Assembly (NCBI GenBank): GCA_028023455.1
Contig: JAQFVV010012535.1
Location: forward strand, 1,676,001-1,740,000
Length of the DNA: 64,000 bases
Direction: 5' to 3'
Source: Epiperipatus broadwayi
Lineage: Eukaryota; Onychophora; Udeonychophora; Euonychophora; Peripatidae
The translations under genes were made by a program, and so were the position numbers. Shown here piece after piece: positions 23,010-34,922 of this stretch. The notes under the pieces are model-generated. The model worked only from the letters and a program-made list of their open reading frames with translations. It was not told where the DNA came from and did not search any database. The stretch's first letter is position 1. Each line of letters begins with the position of its first letter.

Positions 23010-24385
23010 ATCTAGTTTGGAGTATTGAACTGGGTCCATTTAATAGAAGCTGTTTCATTGGGTTTAAATCCCTTTTAACATAATTTTAAATTTTATGTTT
23101 TCAACATTACATGAATGGACTGGCCCTTCACGCAGAGGGGAAAATACTATTGATAGAAGAGCTATCAATGATATCCACAGTCAGAGCGAGCAATGAAATC
23201 ATAACATGATCACATTTCCAGATCGTGCCCACCTCGACTGCTAGATTCAAACCCCTACCATCCAAAGCATTTTATTTGTTTAAGAGGTAAACCTCAGGTG
23301 CCAGCTAATTATACAAAGTAATTAACATTTCTGGACAGTAAGCCCATAATCCAGTGCTTGAAATATCCCATGACTAGCTCATACTCTGTCTCAGGGTCCT
23401 GCATATTTACTTAACACATAAAGTAACTTATACAATAATTGACTGGTGATGCAGTGACAAGAGAGAAAGAGAAAATAGACAAAATAACAATTAAGGCAAA
23501 CATTAATATTAATTTTAAATACACACGTATATAACACAATAATATTGAAATTTACATATAAAAAAAACATGTAAGTAATTACTCAGGCTAAATTATGATA
23601 GTCCTTCATTAATTAAAGTTCATTCATTTAAATATAAAGTGTCTAGACTGTGATCGGAATATATTTTAAAATTTCTTTACCTAGGGTTTTATTGTGTGTA
23701 TTTTCCAACCGGTTGGCCTTTTTGGTTCTCCATCGATGGCTTCATGGCTTGTTTCCATCCTGTGACTCAGCATTGGGGGGGGGGGAGAGAATAGTGGTAG
23801 CATCTATTTTATGATTTTGATATCAGTTTTCAGTATTTGTTTGGTGGAGGTTTGGGGCATGAAGTCCTGTCGGACACCTCCATGACTTATGTCGCTTCTC
23901 CATTAATGTTGACTGCAACAGTGAGTGACCAGCTTATTACTACATTCCGAATATCTGGATCTCTGGTTGTTTGGGTTTTGCATTTTGTCCAAACTGAATA
24001 ATAATAATCCGAACAGAAGAACAATTTAGCAAATTGCAGCCCCACTGTATATCACATCAGACTATATCACAAACCAGACTGACTAATAATAGAGAGAGCA
24101 GCTTTATATACTCTTTTCTCTCCTATTATTTTAATTTCTTATCGTTATTTTTTAATTTAGATCTTAACTTGAAATGTCTTTTAATTAATTTTCCATATCT
24201 GGTTATCTTAATCCCTTGCTCAGATTCATCTAAACATTCTTGATAAGATAGTTTACATTTTTTAAAAAATTAATACAACTATTGATTTTGATTCTATTAT
24301 TAATCAAAATCTTATAAACTAATTACATAATGAACGTTTTTTTTTTTTTTTACAAACAAATTTTTACAGACTAATTTTTTTGTGC
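23010..24385. other. Mixed-composition DNA, unexplained
   Basis: About 23,095-23,420 and 23,690-24,060 are less A+T-rich than the genome and look like old repeat material. The first has a box-B-like agattcaaacccctacc, the second an 11-12 base G run at about 23,775 and gtggaggtttggggcatgaag. I cannot assign either to a family. A plus-strand frame at 24,034-24,243 lacks recognisable motifs. Confidence 0.4.
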
Positions 24386-24389
24386 ATTC

Positions 24390-24665
24390 CACCATCAGAT
24401 TTTCGATTGGATGGACGATTGAAGAGTTAAAGTGTGGAGTAGATTGAAGCCCGTCCATTAAAGTATAAGGTTTGGCTATCTTAATATATATCTGAGCACT
24501 TATAACATATATCTGTAGAGATGGTAATCTGGATTAACTGATGATTGCTGGTTTAGCATGAAATACGTATATTGGTGATTATTTATCTTTTCAACATGTG
24601 TTCAAGTGTATTAGTGTTATGAGATTGTGTGGAGAGTGGTGGGTCATGTGAAAGTCTGTACTCAT
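24390..24665 (+). repeat. Foldback family B, right-half copy
   Basis: Matches the right arms of the 10.3 and 22.7 kb copies in order: gattgaagcccgtccatta, tgctggtttagcatgaaatacg, ggtgattatttatcttttcaacatg and gggtcatgtgaaagtctg. The left arm is absent. Confidence 0.7.
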
Positions 24666-25171
24666 ATATCCTATATTTTACATATATAGACACAGGTATA
24701 TAATAAGTCGGCTGCAGAAAGGAGTTTGCTATTAACTGAAAGGAGACCCTTTGATTCCTCTTGGAGGCCTTAAAGGAACCGAGCAGGGCAAATTCCTAAT
24801 GTCCACTCCATACGTTCTTGTCGTTGCAGCTGTTATTACTATGTGATTATTCATATAGTATACGAATATGGATGGGCTGCTCACCAATACGCATTAGCCA
24901 GTGTGGTGAGTTTATTGGCTTTTTACCTCTGAGTTTAAGATCAAGAAACACCATGGTCTTTCTTCTCAGTGCCTGATAAGGCAGAATGAATGTTTGTGTA
25001 AATGATAAATATTTTTCCAATACATATATACAATTATGACAAACAAAAAAAAAGCATGGCCCTTATTCCAATACATATATACAATTATGACAACCAAAAG
25101 GCAGCGGTTGGTGGCCAAAGGCGGAGAGTGCTAAGAATCCCCTGATTGCGGACCCAGGCTGCCATTTGATG

Positions 25172-28100
25172 ATGACTTTTTATTTAGGTACTTACAACTG
25201 CAGATCACTTTTAAGTGAAGGAAGATTACAAGAATTAGAAGAAGAACTTTCTTATATTAAATGGGACATTATTGGACTTTGTGAAGTTAGAAGAAAAGGT
25301 GAAGAGACAATTGATTTAAAAAAATGGACATATACTCTATTATAAAGGCACAAATATTGGAAATACAAGTGGAGTAGGATTCATTATAAATAAAAAGTGG
25401 AAGAACAATATTGTGGAGATTGATGGTGTATCGGACAGAGTGGCAAGATTAGTTATACAACTTAATAGTAGATACCAAATGCAGATAATTCAGGTGTATG
25501 CCCCAACAAGTTCTCATAGTGATGAAGTAGTAGAATATTTTTATATGGATGTACAAAAGGCTTTTGATCAGAGTAAACAACATTTTAAAATTGTTATGGG
25601 AGACTTTAATGCTAGAATTGGTAAACAAATGAAAGTGCTGTAGGTAATTTTGGTTATGGTAATAGAAATGAGAGAGGACATAGACTTGTGGAGTTTGCAG
25701 AAAAAGAAAAACTTTATATTATGAATTCTTTTTTTGAGAAAAATGTTAAAAAGGAAATGGACATGGAAGCATCCAAATGAAGGTACAGCAGAATTGGATT
25801 ATATTTTGACTAACAGGAAAAACATATTTCAAGATTGTAATGTTCTTAATAAATTTAACACAGGAAGTGATCATCGATTAGTAAGGTGTAAGATACGTGT
25901 TAATGTAAAACTAGAGAGACAAAAATTATTAAGAAAAACAATATTTACAGTTGATATTCCTAATCTTCAGAAACATTCTAATGAATTTAAATTAGAACTT
26001 AAAAATCGGTTTCAAGTATTAGTAGATTTTGAGCAGGATTCAGATTTGAATGAAATTAATATGAAAATAACTGATACACTTTTAAAAACTGCAACAAAGA
26101 TAGCTTGTAGAAAAAAGCAGCAATTGACCAATAAAATTTCTACTGAGATTAGAGAATTTATGAAGAAAAGAAGGAATATGAAGATATACAAAAATGATGC
26201 ATTAAAAAGAATTGAATATCTTGAATTTTGTAAAATGGTGCGGAAAAGAATTGAAAATGATATAAGAAAGTATAACTGTGAACTAGCAAGAAAAGCTGTA
26301 GAAGAAAATAAAAGTCTTAAGAATGTAAACAACATTTTAGTATTGGTAGGAAATTTATATCTGCAATAAGAAAAAAAGATGGAATTATTACTAAAAAGAG
26401 AGATGACATCATGAAATTGGTAGAAGATTTTTATCAAGAATTATATAGTAATAAAGAACAAGTACCTCCTATATCTATTACATCTTCTGAATTGCCCAGA
26501 ATTTTAAATGAAGACGTGAGACATGCAATTAAATGTATGAAGAAAGGAAAGGCTATAAAAGTCTTAAGAATGTAAAACAACATTTTAGTATTGGTAGGAA
26601 ATTTATATCTGCAATAAGAAAAAAAAATGGAATTATTACTAAAAAGAGAGATGACATCATGAAATTGGTAGAAGATTTTTATCAAGAATTATATAATAAT
26701 AAAGAACAAGTACCTCCTATATCTATTACATCTTCCGAATTGCCCAGAATTTTAAATGAAGAAGTGAGACATGCAATTAAATGTATGAAGAAAGGAAAGG
26801 CTCCAGGTAATGATGGAATAATAATTGATATATTAAAAGAAGCAGGTGAAGAAATAGAAATTTTTTTAGCAAAGTTATATACCAAATGTCTAAATGATAA
26901 AGATGTACCAGATGATTGGAAGAATGCAGTAATAATATTAATATTTAAAAAAGGTGATAAAGAAGATATTAAAAATTACAGACCTATCAGCCTTTTATCA
27001 GTTTTATATAACATTTTTACCAAGATAATTACAACTTGTCTACAGAGAACATTGAATTTCCACCAACCAAGAGAACAAGCTGGATTTACAAGTGGTTTTA
27101 GTACAATAGATCATATCCAGGTGTTGAGAGAAATTATAGAAAGGACAAATGAATACAAGTTGTCATTATGTTTTGGATTTGTAGATTATGAAAAGCATTT
27201 GATTCTATAAACATTTCTTCAGTGATTAAAGCATTGGATCATCAAGGTATAGATCCAGGATATTGTCATATTTTAAAGAATATTTATAAAAATGCAACAG
27301 CAACAATTAGATTACATAATGAGACTGGGAAAGTCAACATTGAGAAAGGTGTAAGACAAGGTGATTCCATATCTCCAAAACTTTTTGCAGCAGTGCTGCA
27401 AGAAGTATTTTGTGGATTAAAATGGGAAACTAAAGGAGTGAAAGTAAATGGAGATTATTTAAGTCATTTAGATTTCGCAGATGATGTAGTTGTTTTTGCA
27501 AATAATGCTTCAGAGCTGCAGGATATGTTGCAGGAATTATCAGATGAAAGTAGGAAAGTAGGACTAAAGATAAATGTTAAAAAGACTAAAGTAATGTTTA
27601 ATCGATTTGCTCAAAATATGAAAATATTGATTATGATGAATTAGAAGAAGTTAACAGTTACAAATACCTTGGTCAGATTATTAATATAGATGGAAACATA
27701 ATGGAGGAAATTAATCATAGAATTAAACTTGGTTGGAGTGCTTTTGGTAGAAATAACTTGATACTAAAAGGAAATATGCCTATGTGTTTGAAAAGGAAGG
27801 TTTTTAACAAATGTGTTTTACCAGTTTTTACTTATGGATCTGAGACTTGGACACTTAATAGAAGAGCAATACAGAGACTTCAGACTACTCAAAGAATTAT
27901 GGAGAGATATATGTTAGGAGTAACAAGAAGAGATCGAAAACGCAATGTATGGGTAAGAGAACAAACAGGTGTTACTGACCTCATTGAAAAAATTAAAAGA
28001 TTGAAGTGGAGTTGGGCTGGACATATTGCTAGAAGAGATGATAATAGATGGATAATTGAAATTTTAAACTGGATTCCAAGAGATTGTAAAAGACACAGAA

Positions 28101-28231
28101 AGAGACCACATGTGAGATGGATGGATGAAATAAGAAAGGGTGTAGGGGTGATGTGGAGAAGAGAAGCTAAAGATTGGAGAAGATGGATTAAACTTGGAGA
28201 GACCATCCTGCAGTGGATTGATAATGGTTGA
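25172..28231 (+). pseudogene. RTE ORF: endonuclease-reverse transcriptase, frameshifted
   Basis: From ATG at 25,172 the endonuclease shows TYNCRS, LCEVRRKGEE (catalytic Glu), VYAPTS, MGDFNARIG, LDYILTN and SDHRLVRC. Frameshifts interrupt it near 25,320 (an extra A in a poly-A run), 25,635 and 25,740. The linker runs to about 26,370. RT motifs are NYRPISLL (about 26,975), VDYEK (27,183, then a frameshift), RQGDSISPKLF (27,352) and FADDVVVFA (27,474; the catalytic Asp pair is present). The C-terminal part has YGSETWTL, RYMLGVTRRDR and WAGHIAR, after another frameshift near 27,635. In life this protein would nick DNA and copy its own RNA at the target site. Here it cannot be translated as one chain. 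Confidence 0.85.
26311..26802 (+). repeat. 246-bp tandem duplication inside RTE copy B
   Basis: The unit starting aaaagtcttaagaatg occurs at 26,311 and 26,557. The copies are nearly identical, differing at a few bases and small indels. The unit covers the segment just before the RT domain. Copies C and D show one unit only, so the duplication is private to this copy. Confidence 0.85.
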
Positions 28232-28254
28232 TAATGATGATGATGATATAATAA

Positions 28255-28569
28255 GTCTGTGTGTTTTAGTTAGACTAATTTTATTCTAAATTTTACCTAT
28301 TTATTTAGCTTTAACTTTATAAAACCTCTTTTCTTTAAAAAGAGAGAGATAAATAAATTTAACCTTTCTTTAGTTCTATCATATTCATTTCTCCCCCCCC
28401 CCTCCTACTAAGAAGTTTTATTCTAAGAGAAAACTATGACGCTGTATTTTTTATTTAAAAAAAAATCTTTAAATTAAGCCACTTATAATTTATTTTTATC
28501 TTAATTTTTTAATAAAAATTACAGACATACACTGCTATTCAATAGCTTTTAAGTATATGTAATATACTC
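28255..28569. other. A+T-rich spacer with a C tract
   Basis: Contains a run of about 10 C at 28,394. No gene was recognised. Confidence 0.5.
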
Positions 28570-29025
28570 GATTTAGTTTGCGCTCACGGCCATTTTGAAA
28601 TCTAAAGACTAGCCAAAAGTACAGCTGACATAACAACCGATAAATAACATAAATATTGAATAAAAGTATTTAAAATTCATATTTTAGAAATTATAAGCTA
28701 GTAAAAACATTTCATATGGGCATATTATAAGCTTGATTTGGTCAGACTTCTGCAACTTTTGGATGATACTTCATATCGACCAAACCATCCTTCCCCCTCC
28801 CCACAAATTCCCGCACTTTGCACCGTCATATTTCAAATATTTTATGAAGGTAATTTTTTTTAAAAAAAATTCTTAATAAAATAAAACATTATTTTTATTA
28901 GCTTATAATTTCTAAAATATGAATTTAAAGTACCTTTATTCAATACAGTATTTATGTCATTTATCAGTTGGATGTGTCAGCGGTGATTTTTAGATTTCAA
29001 AATAGCTGTGAGCGCAAACTAAATC
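28570..29025. mobile_element. Inverted-repeat element, possible MITE
   Basis: The ends gatttagtttgcgctcac and gtgagcgcaaactaaatc are exact inverses. The similarity continues inward for about 140 bp per side (attttgaaatcta, gaataaaagta, tattttagaaattataagc). The middle contains ccttccccctccccac. No transposase frame is present. The family differs from foldbacks A-C. No flanking duplication was recognised. Confidence 0.7.
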
Positions 29026-29027
29026 AG

Positions 29028-29530
29028 GACCCAGTATTCTATATGAAGAGGTGAGATGCAATTAAATCTATATATATAAAAAAAAAAGTTAGCGAAGTTA
29101 TTCAGAAAATAGTTAAATGTTAATATAATATATCAGATAATTAATAGAATGTATAAGCAACACTGATATTTAAGAATGGGAAAAATAAAGATATTAGAAC
29201 TATATCATTTTACTATTAGTTATATATTATTTGTTAATAATAATATTACAAATTGTTTATAGGTAAATCTGGATTCAAGAAAATTAGAACAATAAACCAG
29301 ATTTAAAACTGGTTATAGCATACTAGACCACATACAAATATTAAGGGAAGTTATAGAAAGATTCAGTAAGAGATTACTTAAGTCATTCAAATTGTGCTGA
29401 TGATGTAGTAGTTTTTGCAAATAACACTTCACAATTGTAGAAATTATTATAAGTACTATTAGGAGAAAACAAAACATAGAACTAAACATAAATAGCTAAA
29501 AGAACTAACATAATGTTCTATGAGCTTTCA
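29028..29530 (+). mobile_element. RTE-type LINE, internal RT fragment
   Basis: Matches copy B at several points in order: gaagaggtgagatgcaatt, ttaagaatgggaaaaataaagatatt, ctggttatagcatactagaccac, and the FADD-region word gctgatgatgtagtagtttttgc near 29,396. It is internally deleted and has no open frame. Confidence 0.65.
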
Positions 29531-29534
29531 AGCT

Positions 29535-30175
29535 AAGAAAATTATTTATATTTTACTTAAATTATTATTACAGATATACTATGTTCATCTATTGAAGTAT
29601 GCATTCAGTTATTAGTAAACATAAGATTTTGCTAAATGAGGGTAACCTTTAATTAGTAAAACTATATAATTAAATTGTTATAATTAAGCCATGCAATGTA
29701 CATATCTCATGTACCATTTACTTAATTTAGACAGTATAAAATATGTTACAGATCCATACAGCAATGTAAAATTGTTAGTGGGTATCAATAAATAAGTGAT
29801 TCCAATATTCCCTTTGAAGAATTGTTTAAAATATACAAATTTAAGGAAACTAAATATCTATAGAAATAATGATAACTCTTCCAGAATATTTTCTCTCCAA
29901 ATTCATAAGCAGCCAAAAAAACTTTGTTGATCATGACCGTTATTATAATTTTGTTAATCGTGCAAACTAATGATGTATTTTTAAAAATATCATAATGTAG
30001 ACTTTATTTAAGTTTGTATATATTTTGATCATATTTGTTTTGTTTTCAAGATGTGGAATAAAATATCTGATTATTTTTATGTTTAATTTAATAAACTTTT
30101 TGCATTATATAAAGCTTATCTAATTCAAAAGGAAGTAAGTCTATTGCATTATTTTTTTGTGAATATATAACCAAA
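29535..30175. other. A+T-rich DNA with no recognised feature
   Basis: No gene or structured repeat was recognised. Confidence 0.5.
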
Positions 30176-30177
30176 CT

Positions 30178-31265
30178 GTTGTGTTATTCTATTGTGTTTA
30201 TATCTGTATTGCTACTGGAACCTGTCATCCAATGATAACATAATCCAAAAAATAAATGTTGATATTTATTATGGGTATTGACAATATATATATATATATT
30301 ACAAAAAAATCAAGTTAGATGTCACATGACCTAATTTAACAAACTTGTATTACAAATATTATATATATGTATAGCTCGCAAATAAGCTCTTAATAAACTT
30401 TGCAGAATATCCCCCACCTCCAGACTGGTTTCTGCTATTGGCTTCCTCGGTGAGGTGCTACGATATTCAATCATTAGATTAAAAATACCAGGTCAAACCC
30501 AGCACTTTATCTAATGGATAGCTATTAAGTAAAAAATCTGAAAAATTTCAGACATCCATATGTCTTCCAATCCAGCTATCTAACTTAAATAGCCACATGG
30601 GACTGAACTAAGTTCAGATACACTATATATTAATAGCTTTAGCAAAATAAAATCACCAAAGCATTAATAGCAAAAAATAAAATTACAAAAAAATCAAGTC
30701 AGATGTTACATGACCTAATAAGCTCTTAACAAGTTTTGCAGAATATCCCCAACCCCAGGCCAGTATCAGAAACTGGTCTGGGGATATTCTGAAAAGCTTG
30801 TTAAGAGCTTATTTGCAAGCTCTCTCTCTATATATAAGAATTTAAATAAGGATATTCAATTCCATTATAGTGAGAAAATGTTAATTGTACAACTAGTGTT
30901 TGGGAAGGAATGTTGAGACCCCCCTTTTAAATCCTAATATTTTCAGCATGAATGGTTTGACTTTTTTGAAAAATGATTATGCCAGTAGCTAGTAGTTTTG
31001 GTCTAGACTTGATCATGCCTCACTGCATTCTACCTAATAATGGATAGCAAGTATAACTGTCATCTGACAGGGTTCAACTATCCTCTCAAATAGTCATCCA
31101 ATTCCTTTTTTTCATTGGAAACAATCAGATTCACTGACCTATGTCTCCAGTTAGCCTATTGTTGCCACTGACTATTTATTTACTTTCATTGTAGTTTCAT
31201 TGATTACCTTTATAGTACATTAAATCTGGTCATGATAATATTGTAGTTTAGACTAGGCCATTATT
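30178..31265 (-). repeat. Gypsy LTR (downstream copy), interrupted
   Basis: Shared with the other LTR: tttatctgtattgctg, a gaaggaatg...gac..cccttttaaa segment, ggaaacaatcag(a/c)ttcactgacct and tgataatattgta. The outer part is split by a foldback element at about 30,298-30,830. Confidence 0.7.
30298..30830. mobile_element. Foldback element with three arms, inside Gypsy LTR
   Basis: The arm aataagctctt...tttgcagaatatcccc occurs at about 30,378-30,436 and 30,718-30,762 in one direction, and inverted at about 30,771-30,812. The leader words acaaaaaaatcaagt(t/c)agatg and acatgacctaat occur at both 30,303 and 30,684. Internal words (gaactaagttcagatac; ccagactgg...ggtgagg) relate it to family A. 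The surrounding DNA is LTR sequence. Confidence 0.65.
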
Positions 31266-33040
31266 TAAGGGTAAATGTAAGATGAGTTCACAACATTCTC
31301 ATTCCTAGCAAGTTAGTTTTGGATTACATAATCCTTAAGATAGCAAGTCATCTTTTTGCTTTATATGTTGGCCTGGTTCCATCATCATTGAGTCTTGTTT
31401 CATTGTCATCTGGTCTAATTTCATCCTGTTTTGGCAAATTCCTCATTAATGCATGGTGTTTCAAGTGATCTCTGTGCCTATGGTGGTATTGTCCATATAA
31501 AGTTTGGGTAACCATTTTATATAAATCTTTTATATTTCTAATTGTAGCAGGAAGCCATTTGGTAGATCCATCAAACAAATTTCAACTTTGTTTTTATGCC
31601 CATGTAACTCTGGCAAATAACAGTTCAACTGGGTTTTGCTTTTAATCATATTAGATGTAATATACTGGGCCAAGAACATCTAGCTATACAGATATTCCAA
31701 GAATTTGCTATAGTTTTTTAAGAGCTGTTTTTGTTTCTTGAACTTATCTTTCAGCATGACTAGTGCTTTCAAGGTGAAATGGTCTGTGCAATTGTTAAAA
31801 AGGTTTTAACAGTGGTGATAATAAGTAAAATATATTTTGAAATCATATGTTGAACACTTCTATATAATTGTTGACACAAAATTGCTTGAATGAAAGTGGA
31901 CCATTATTTGATATCTTAGTTTTAGATACTATGAATTGCAAATAGTTTCCTAAATGCTTTGATGGAGGCTGTGGCAAGGAGTGAAGATACTTTAACTACA
32001 TCCAGCCAGTTGGATTTTTAATTATTAATAACAGCTTGATTTTCCACAAGGACCTTCAGGTTCAGACTAGTGAACCATGTTTTATTTTAATGCTCCAACA
32101 TTAGTAGTCTCAAACTCTATATCAATGTCCAAGGTAGACTTCCAGACACAGATCTACCTACCATTTTCTTTCTCATAATCCCTGAGCAATCACTATGCAA
32201 AACTTCTAGCATTTAAGATGGCCACTTGGAGGATTCACAACTTTTGATACCCAAACAATACAATTTTTTTACTGAAAGCTCCAGGCTATGCATCTAGTAG
32301 GCTGGATGTAACTCTTTTGGTTTTTGTTTGACCAACCCAAATTGGATGCATTTAATTAATTTCTGAAATTCAGGATCATCATTAGTCCAATGAACCATGG
32401 ATTTACAGTTTATCAGTGAGTTTGTCTCTAAATCTATCATATTAATAGATAGACTATTTGATTCTAAGTCTTCTGAGCCCTTTGCAGATAACTGACTTAA
32501 CACATTTATAAGACCCCCCCCCTAAATATATTCAAGCTTTTAATCACATCCTGATAAAAACTAAATCACTCCATCATGTGTGGAATGCATGCTGTGAAAT
32601 GCCTGCCTGATTAAAATATTCCCAAAAGTTATCTGTGATCCCAGTGGTCTGAGATAGGGTTTTTCTGTCTGTGCATAATTTTTAAGCATTTTGAAGTAAA
32701 TACAATAGACTGTATCCCAGCATTATTTTTATGAGTGCACAGTCCTTACAGGTGATTCATCACAACTTAGTATTAGCACTTTTTCTGGATCAAAGTGTGG
32801 AACATTACTGGATCTTATACTGGATCTTATATCAGACATTTTAAAAGCTTGGTTGTGTTCAATTTCCCTTTCAAAATTACTTTTTGTCTAATAGTCTCTG
32901 TAATAGTTCAGCAGTCTTTGTTTTATGATGGGGAAACCCCCATAATAATTAATGAGGCCTAAAAATGATTGGAGATCTCTTTTCTTCATAGGAGCACTAG
33001 CCTCTTTAATTTTTTGTTTTGAGTTTTGTTGTGTATTCCC

Positions 33041-33680
33041 AGTTGTTCTGGAGTCTTAGACATCAACAAAAATCATTAAAACATATTAGCTAATACCCCA
33101 AATAATCCCACAGCAAGCTGAGGACTGCTTGCTGAAATATTGCTGTGACAGTTGATATTCCAGATTCCCAGTTGTTCTGGAGTCTTAGACATCAACAAAA
33201 ATCATTAAAACATATTAGCTAATACCCCAAATAATCCCACAGCAAGCTGATGACTGCTTGCTGAAATATTGCTGTGACAGTTGATATTCCAGATTCCCAG
33301 TTGTTCTGGAGTCTTAGACATCAACAAAAATCATTAAAACATATTAGCTAATACCCCAAATAATCCCACAGCAAGCTGAGGACTGCTTGCTGAAATATTG
33401 CTGTGACAGTTGATATTCCAGATTCCCAGTTGTTCTGGAGTCTTAGACATCAACAAAAATCATTAAAACATATTAGCTAATACCCCAAATAATCCCACAG
33501 CAAGCTGATGACTGCTTGCTGAAATATTGCTGTGACAGTTGATATTCCAGATTCCCAGTTGTTCTGGAGTCTTAGACATCAACAAAAATCATTAAAACAT
33601 ATTAGCTAATACCCCAAATAATCCCACAGCAAGCTGAGGACTGCTTGCTGAAATATTGCTGTGACAGTTGATATTCCAAA
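33041..33680 (-). repeat. Five tandem 129-bp units within Gypsy RT
   Basis: The word agttgttctg recurs at 33,041, 33,170, 33,299, 33,428 and 33,557, an exact period of 129 bp (43 codons). The units are virtually identical except for one site that alternates: gctgaggact in units 1, 3 and 5, and gctgatgact in units 2 and 4. Each unit covers the RT segment from the GIS...IFQ motif past the position of the catalytic Asp pair. Confidence 0.9.
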
Positions 33681-34368
33681 AGGCAGGCAATTCATTTTAA
33701 TTAAACCTTTATGGATAATAATTTGCTGACTAGTCATCAACTGGCAGTTGCAAGCATAGATAAAATTTTGTCATCCTCCTCCTCCAGACAGTGCAAAGAG
33801 AATTTGTTTGACTGATGGTACAGGTTAAGTGCTTTGTTAATCAAGCATCAATAATTACAAGATTATCACAATTACTTTTTATGATGAGTATAATTGAAAT
33901 ATTCCATTTTGATGAGGTTATTGGCTCAAAGACATTTTAGTTCTCAAAGTATCATGAAATGTGTATGGATATTCCTTTTTATAATTCTGTTATATTTACG
34001 TCATAGTGATTTTAATTACTATGTAGTCTAGGTTATAGAACTGTTCATGGCTAATAGATTGTTGAGCTCACCAAATAAAGAGATTTATTAGGCATTGTAA
34101 CTTTTGTACTGGCTTAACTTGAGAATAAGTATTTGGTTGTCTGGTAATCCAGTAATCATTCTTGCTAGAGAACATTTGATTATTTTCTTACTGATGACAG
34201 TCTAAATTCTTTTTGATGCAATAGAAATCAAGATCTGGTGTCCGATTCCATTGTTATTGATATACCATTAATTTGCAATTCAGCTTTGAAGGTTGAATCA
34301 GTGCTATTACTTTATTTATACAGTAATTAAATTTTGTTGGATTTCACTTTATTCTTCAGATATTTTAA

Positions 34369-34431
34369 ACAAGGATTGTTTTCCATATTGCTTTTTAAAC
34401 AAGGATTGTTTTTCATATTGCTGTTTTTCTT
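34369..34431 (-). repeat. Short tandem duplication in Gypsy gag-protease region
   Basis: About 31 bp, ttaaacaaggattgttttcc and following, occurs twice in a row (about 34,367 and 34,398). Confidence 0.7.
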
Positions 34432-34922
34432 TTTTAAGCATGCAGTTTCAATATGCTTGACATAATTACAATAACTTGTATATCAAGGTGAACATTTGAT
34501 AGTGTGTGATATGGTTGTTACATCGATAACAAACTTTTGTAGTTGCATTTGGTGATTTATTCTGGCAACATTTAATATTTTTAGCTGAATATCTCTTATT
34601 TTGTTAAGATTAGCTGGGTACTTGTCTGATCCAGATTTCACAAAGACAACTTTAACATTGGAATCAGGTTTTTTTAAAAGAAAATACCTGATTTGCTGTA
34701 AACTCAGCTAGTCACGTAAGAGATTGCAAAATCAAGTGATGTTTAAGTAAATTAACATCTTGATTCTAGGCCTATCTTTTATCCTGCAAATTACATTAGG
34801 AAATCCTTAAAGTTAGAACTCAGCAATGGCTTCCTAAGCTATGTGCTAAAATCTCTAGCCTTTTCCTCCCCATTCAAAACATGGAGGTGAGCAGTCAGGT
34901 TAAATATCAAAATATGACCCTA

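Larger units (their letters stand above)
24706..28250 (+). mobile_element. RTE-type LINE, copy B, near full length
   Basis: The 5' UTR (about 24,706-25,171) is shared with copy C at 39,985. A single long ORF follows, encoding an APE endonuclease, linker, reverse transcriptase and a C-terminal domain that ends at 28,231. The 3' end is a short (GATGAT)n-type tail at about 28,226-28,250, typical of the RTE clade, with no poly(A). At about 3.5 kb it matches the usual RTE length once the 246-bp duplication is allowed for. It is inactive because of frameshifts, but is the least decayed RTE copy in the window. Confidence 0.85.
31348..34560 (-). pseudogene. Gypsy gag-pol remnant
   Basis: On the minus strand, the Gag knuckle begins CYRC (about 34,530) and is followed by a degraded second part. 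The reverse transcriptase shows LQLPVDD (about 33,745) and CLPFGIS...AIFQQ (about 33,690-33,655), then the DD-box region, which has decayed and is repeated. DLQSFLGLINYYGGF (about 32,970-32,930) ends the RT. RNase H begins SCDESPV (about 32,765). The integrase zinc-binding region has LHSDCSGIM (about 32,210-32,180), the core has SNNGPLSFKQF (about 31,905-31,870), and the C-terminus STKWLPATIRN...HRHRDHL ends near 31,440. The 69-codon frame at 32,294-32,503 is the RNase H-integrase connection. No intact protein is possible. Confidence 0.75.

Noticed and set aside
26012-26885. Minus-strand frames of 67-141 codons
   Set aside because: Antisense shadows of the RTE coding strand, repeated because of the 246-bp duplication.
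31348-31578. Independent host gene of 76 codons
   Set aside because: It matches the C-terminal end of Gypsy integrase in position and wording.
33041-33680. CRISPR-like array
   Set aside because: The 129-bp units are contiguous with no spacers, and derive from a retrotransposon RT in an animal genome.
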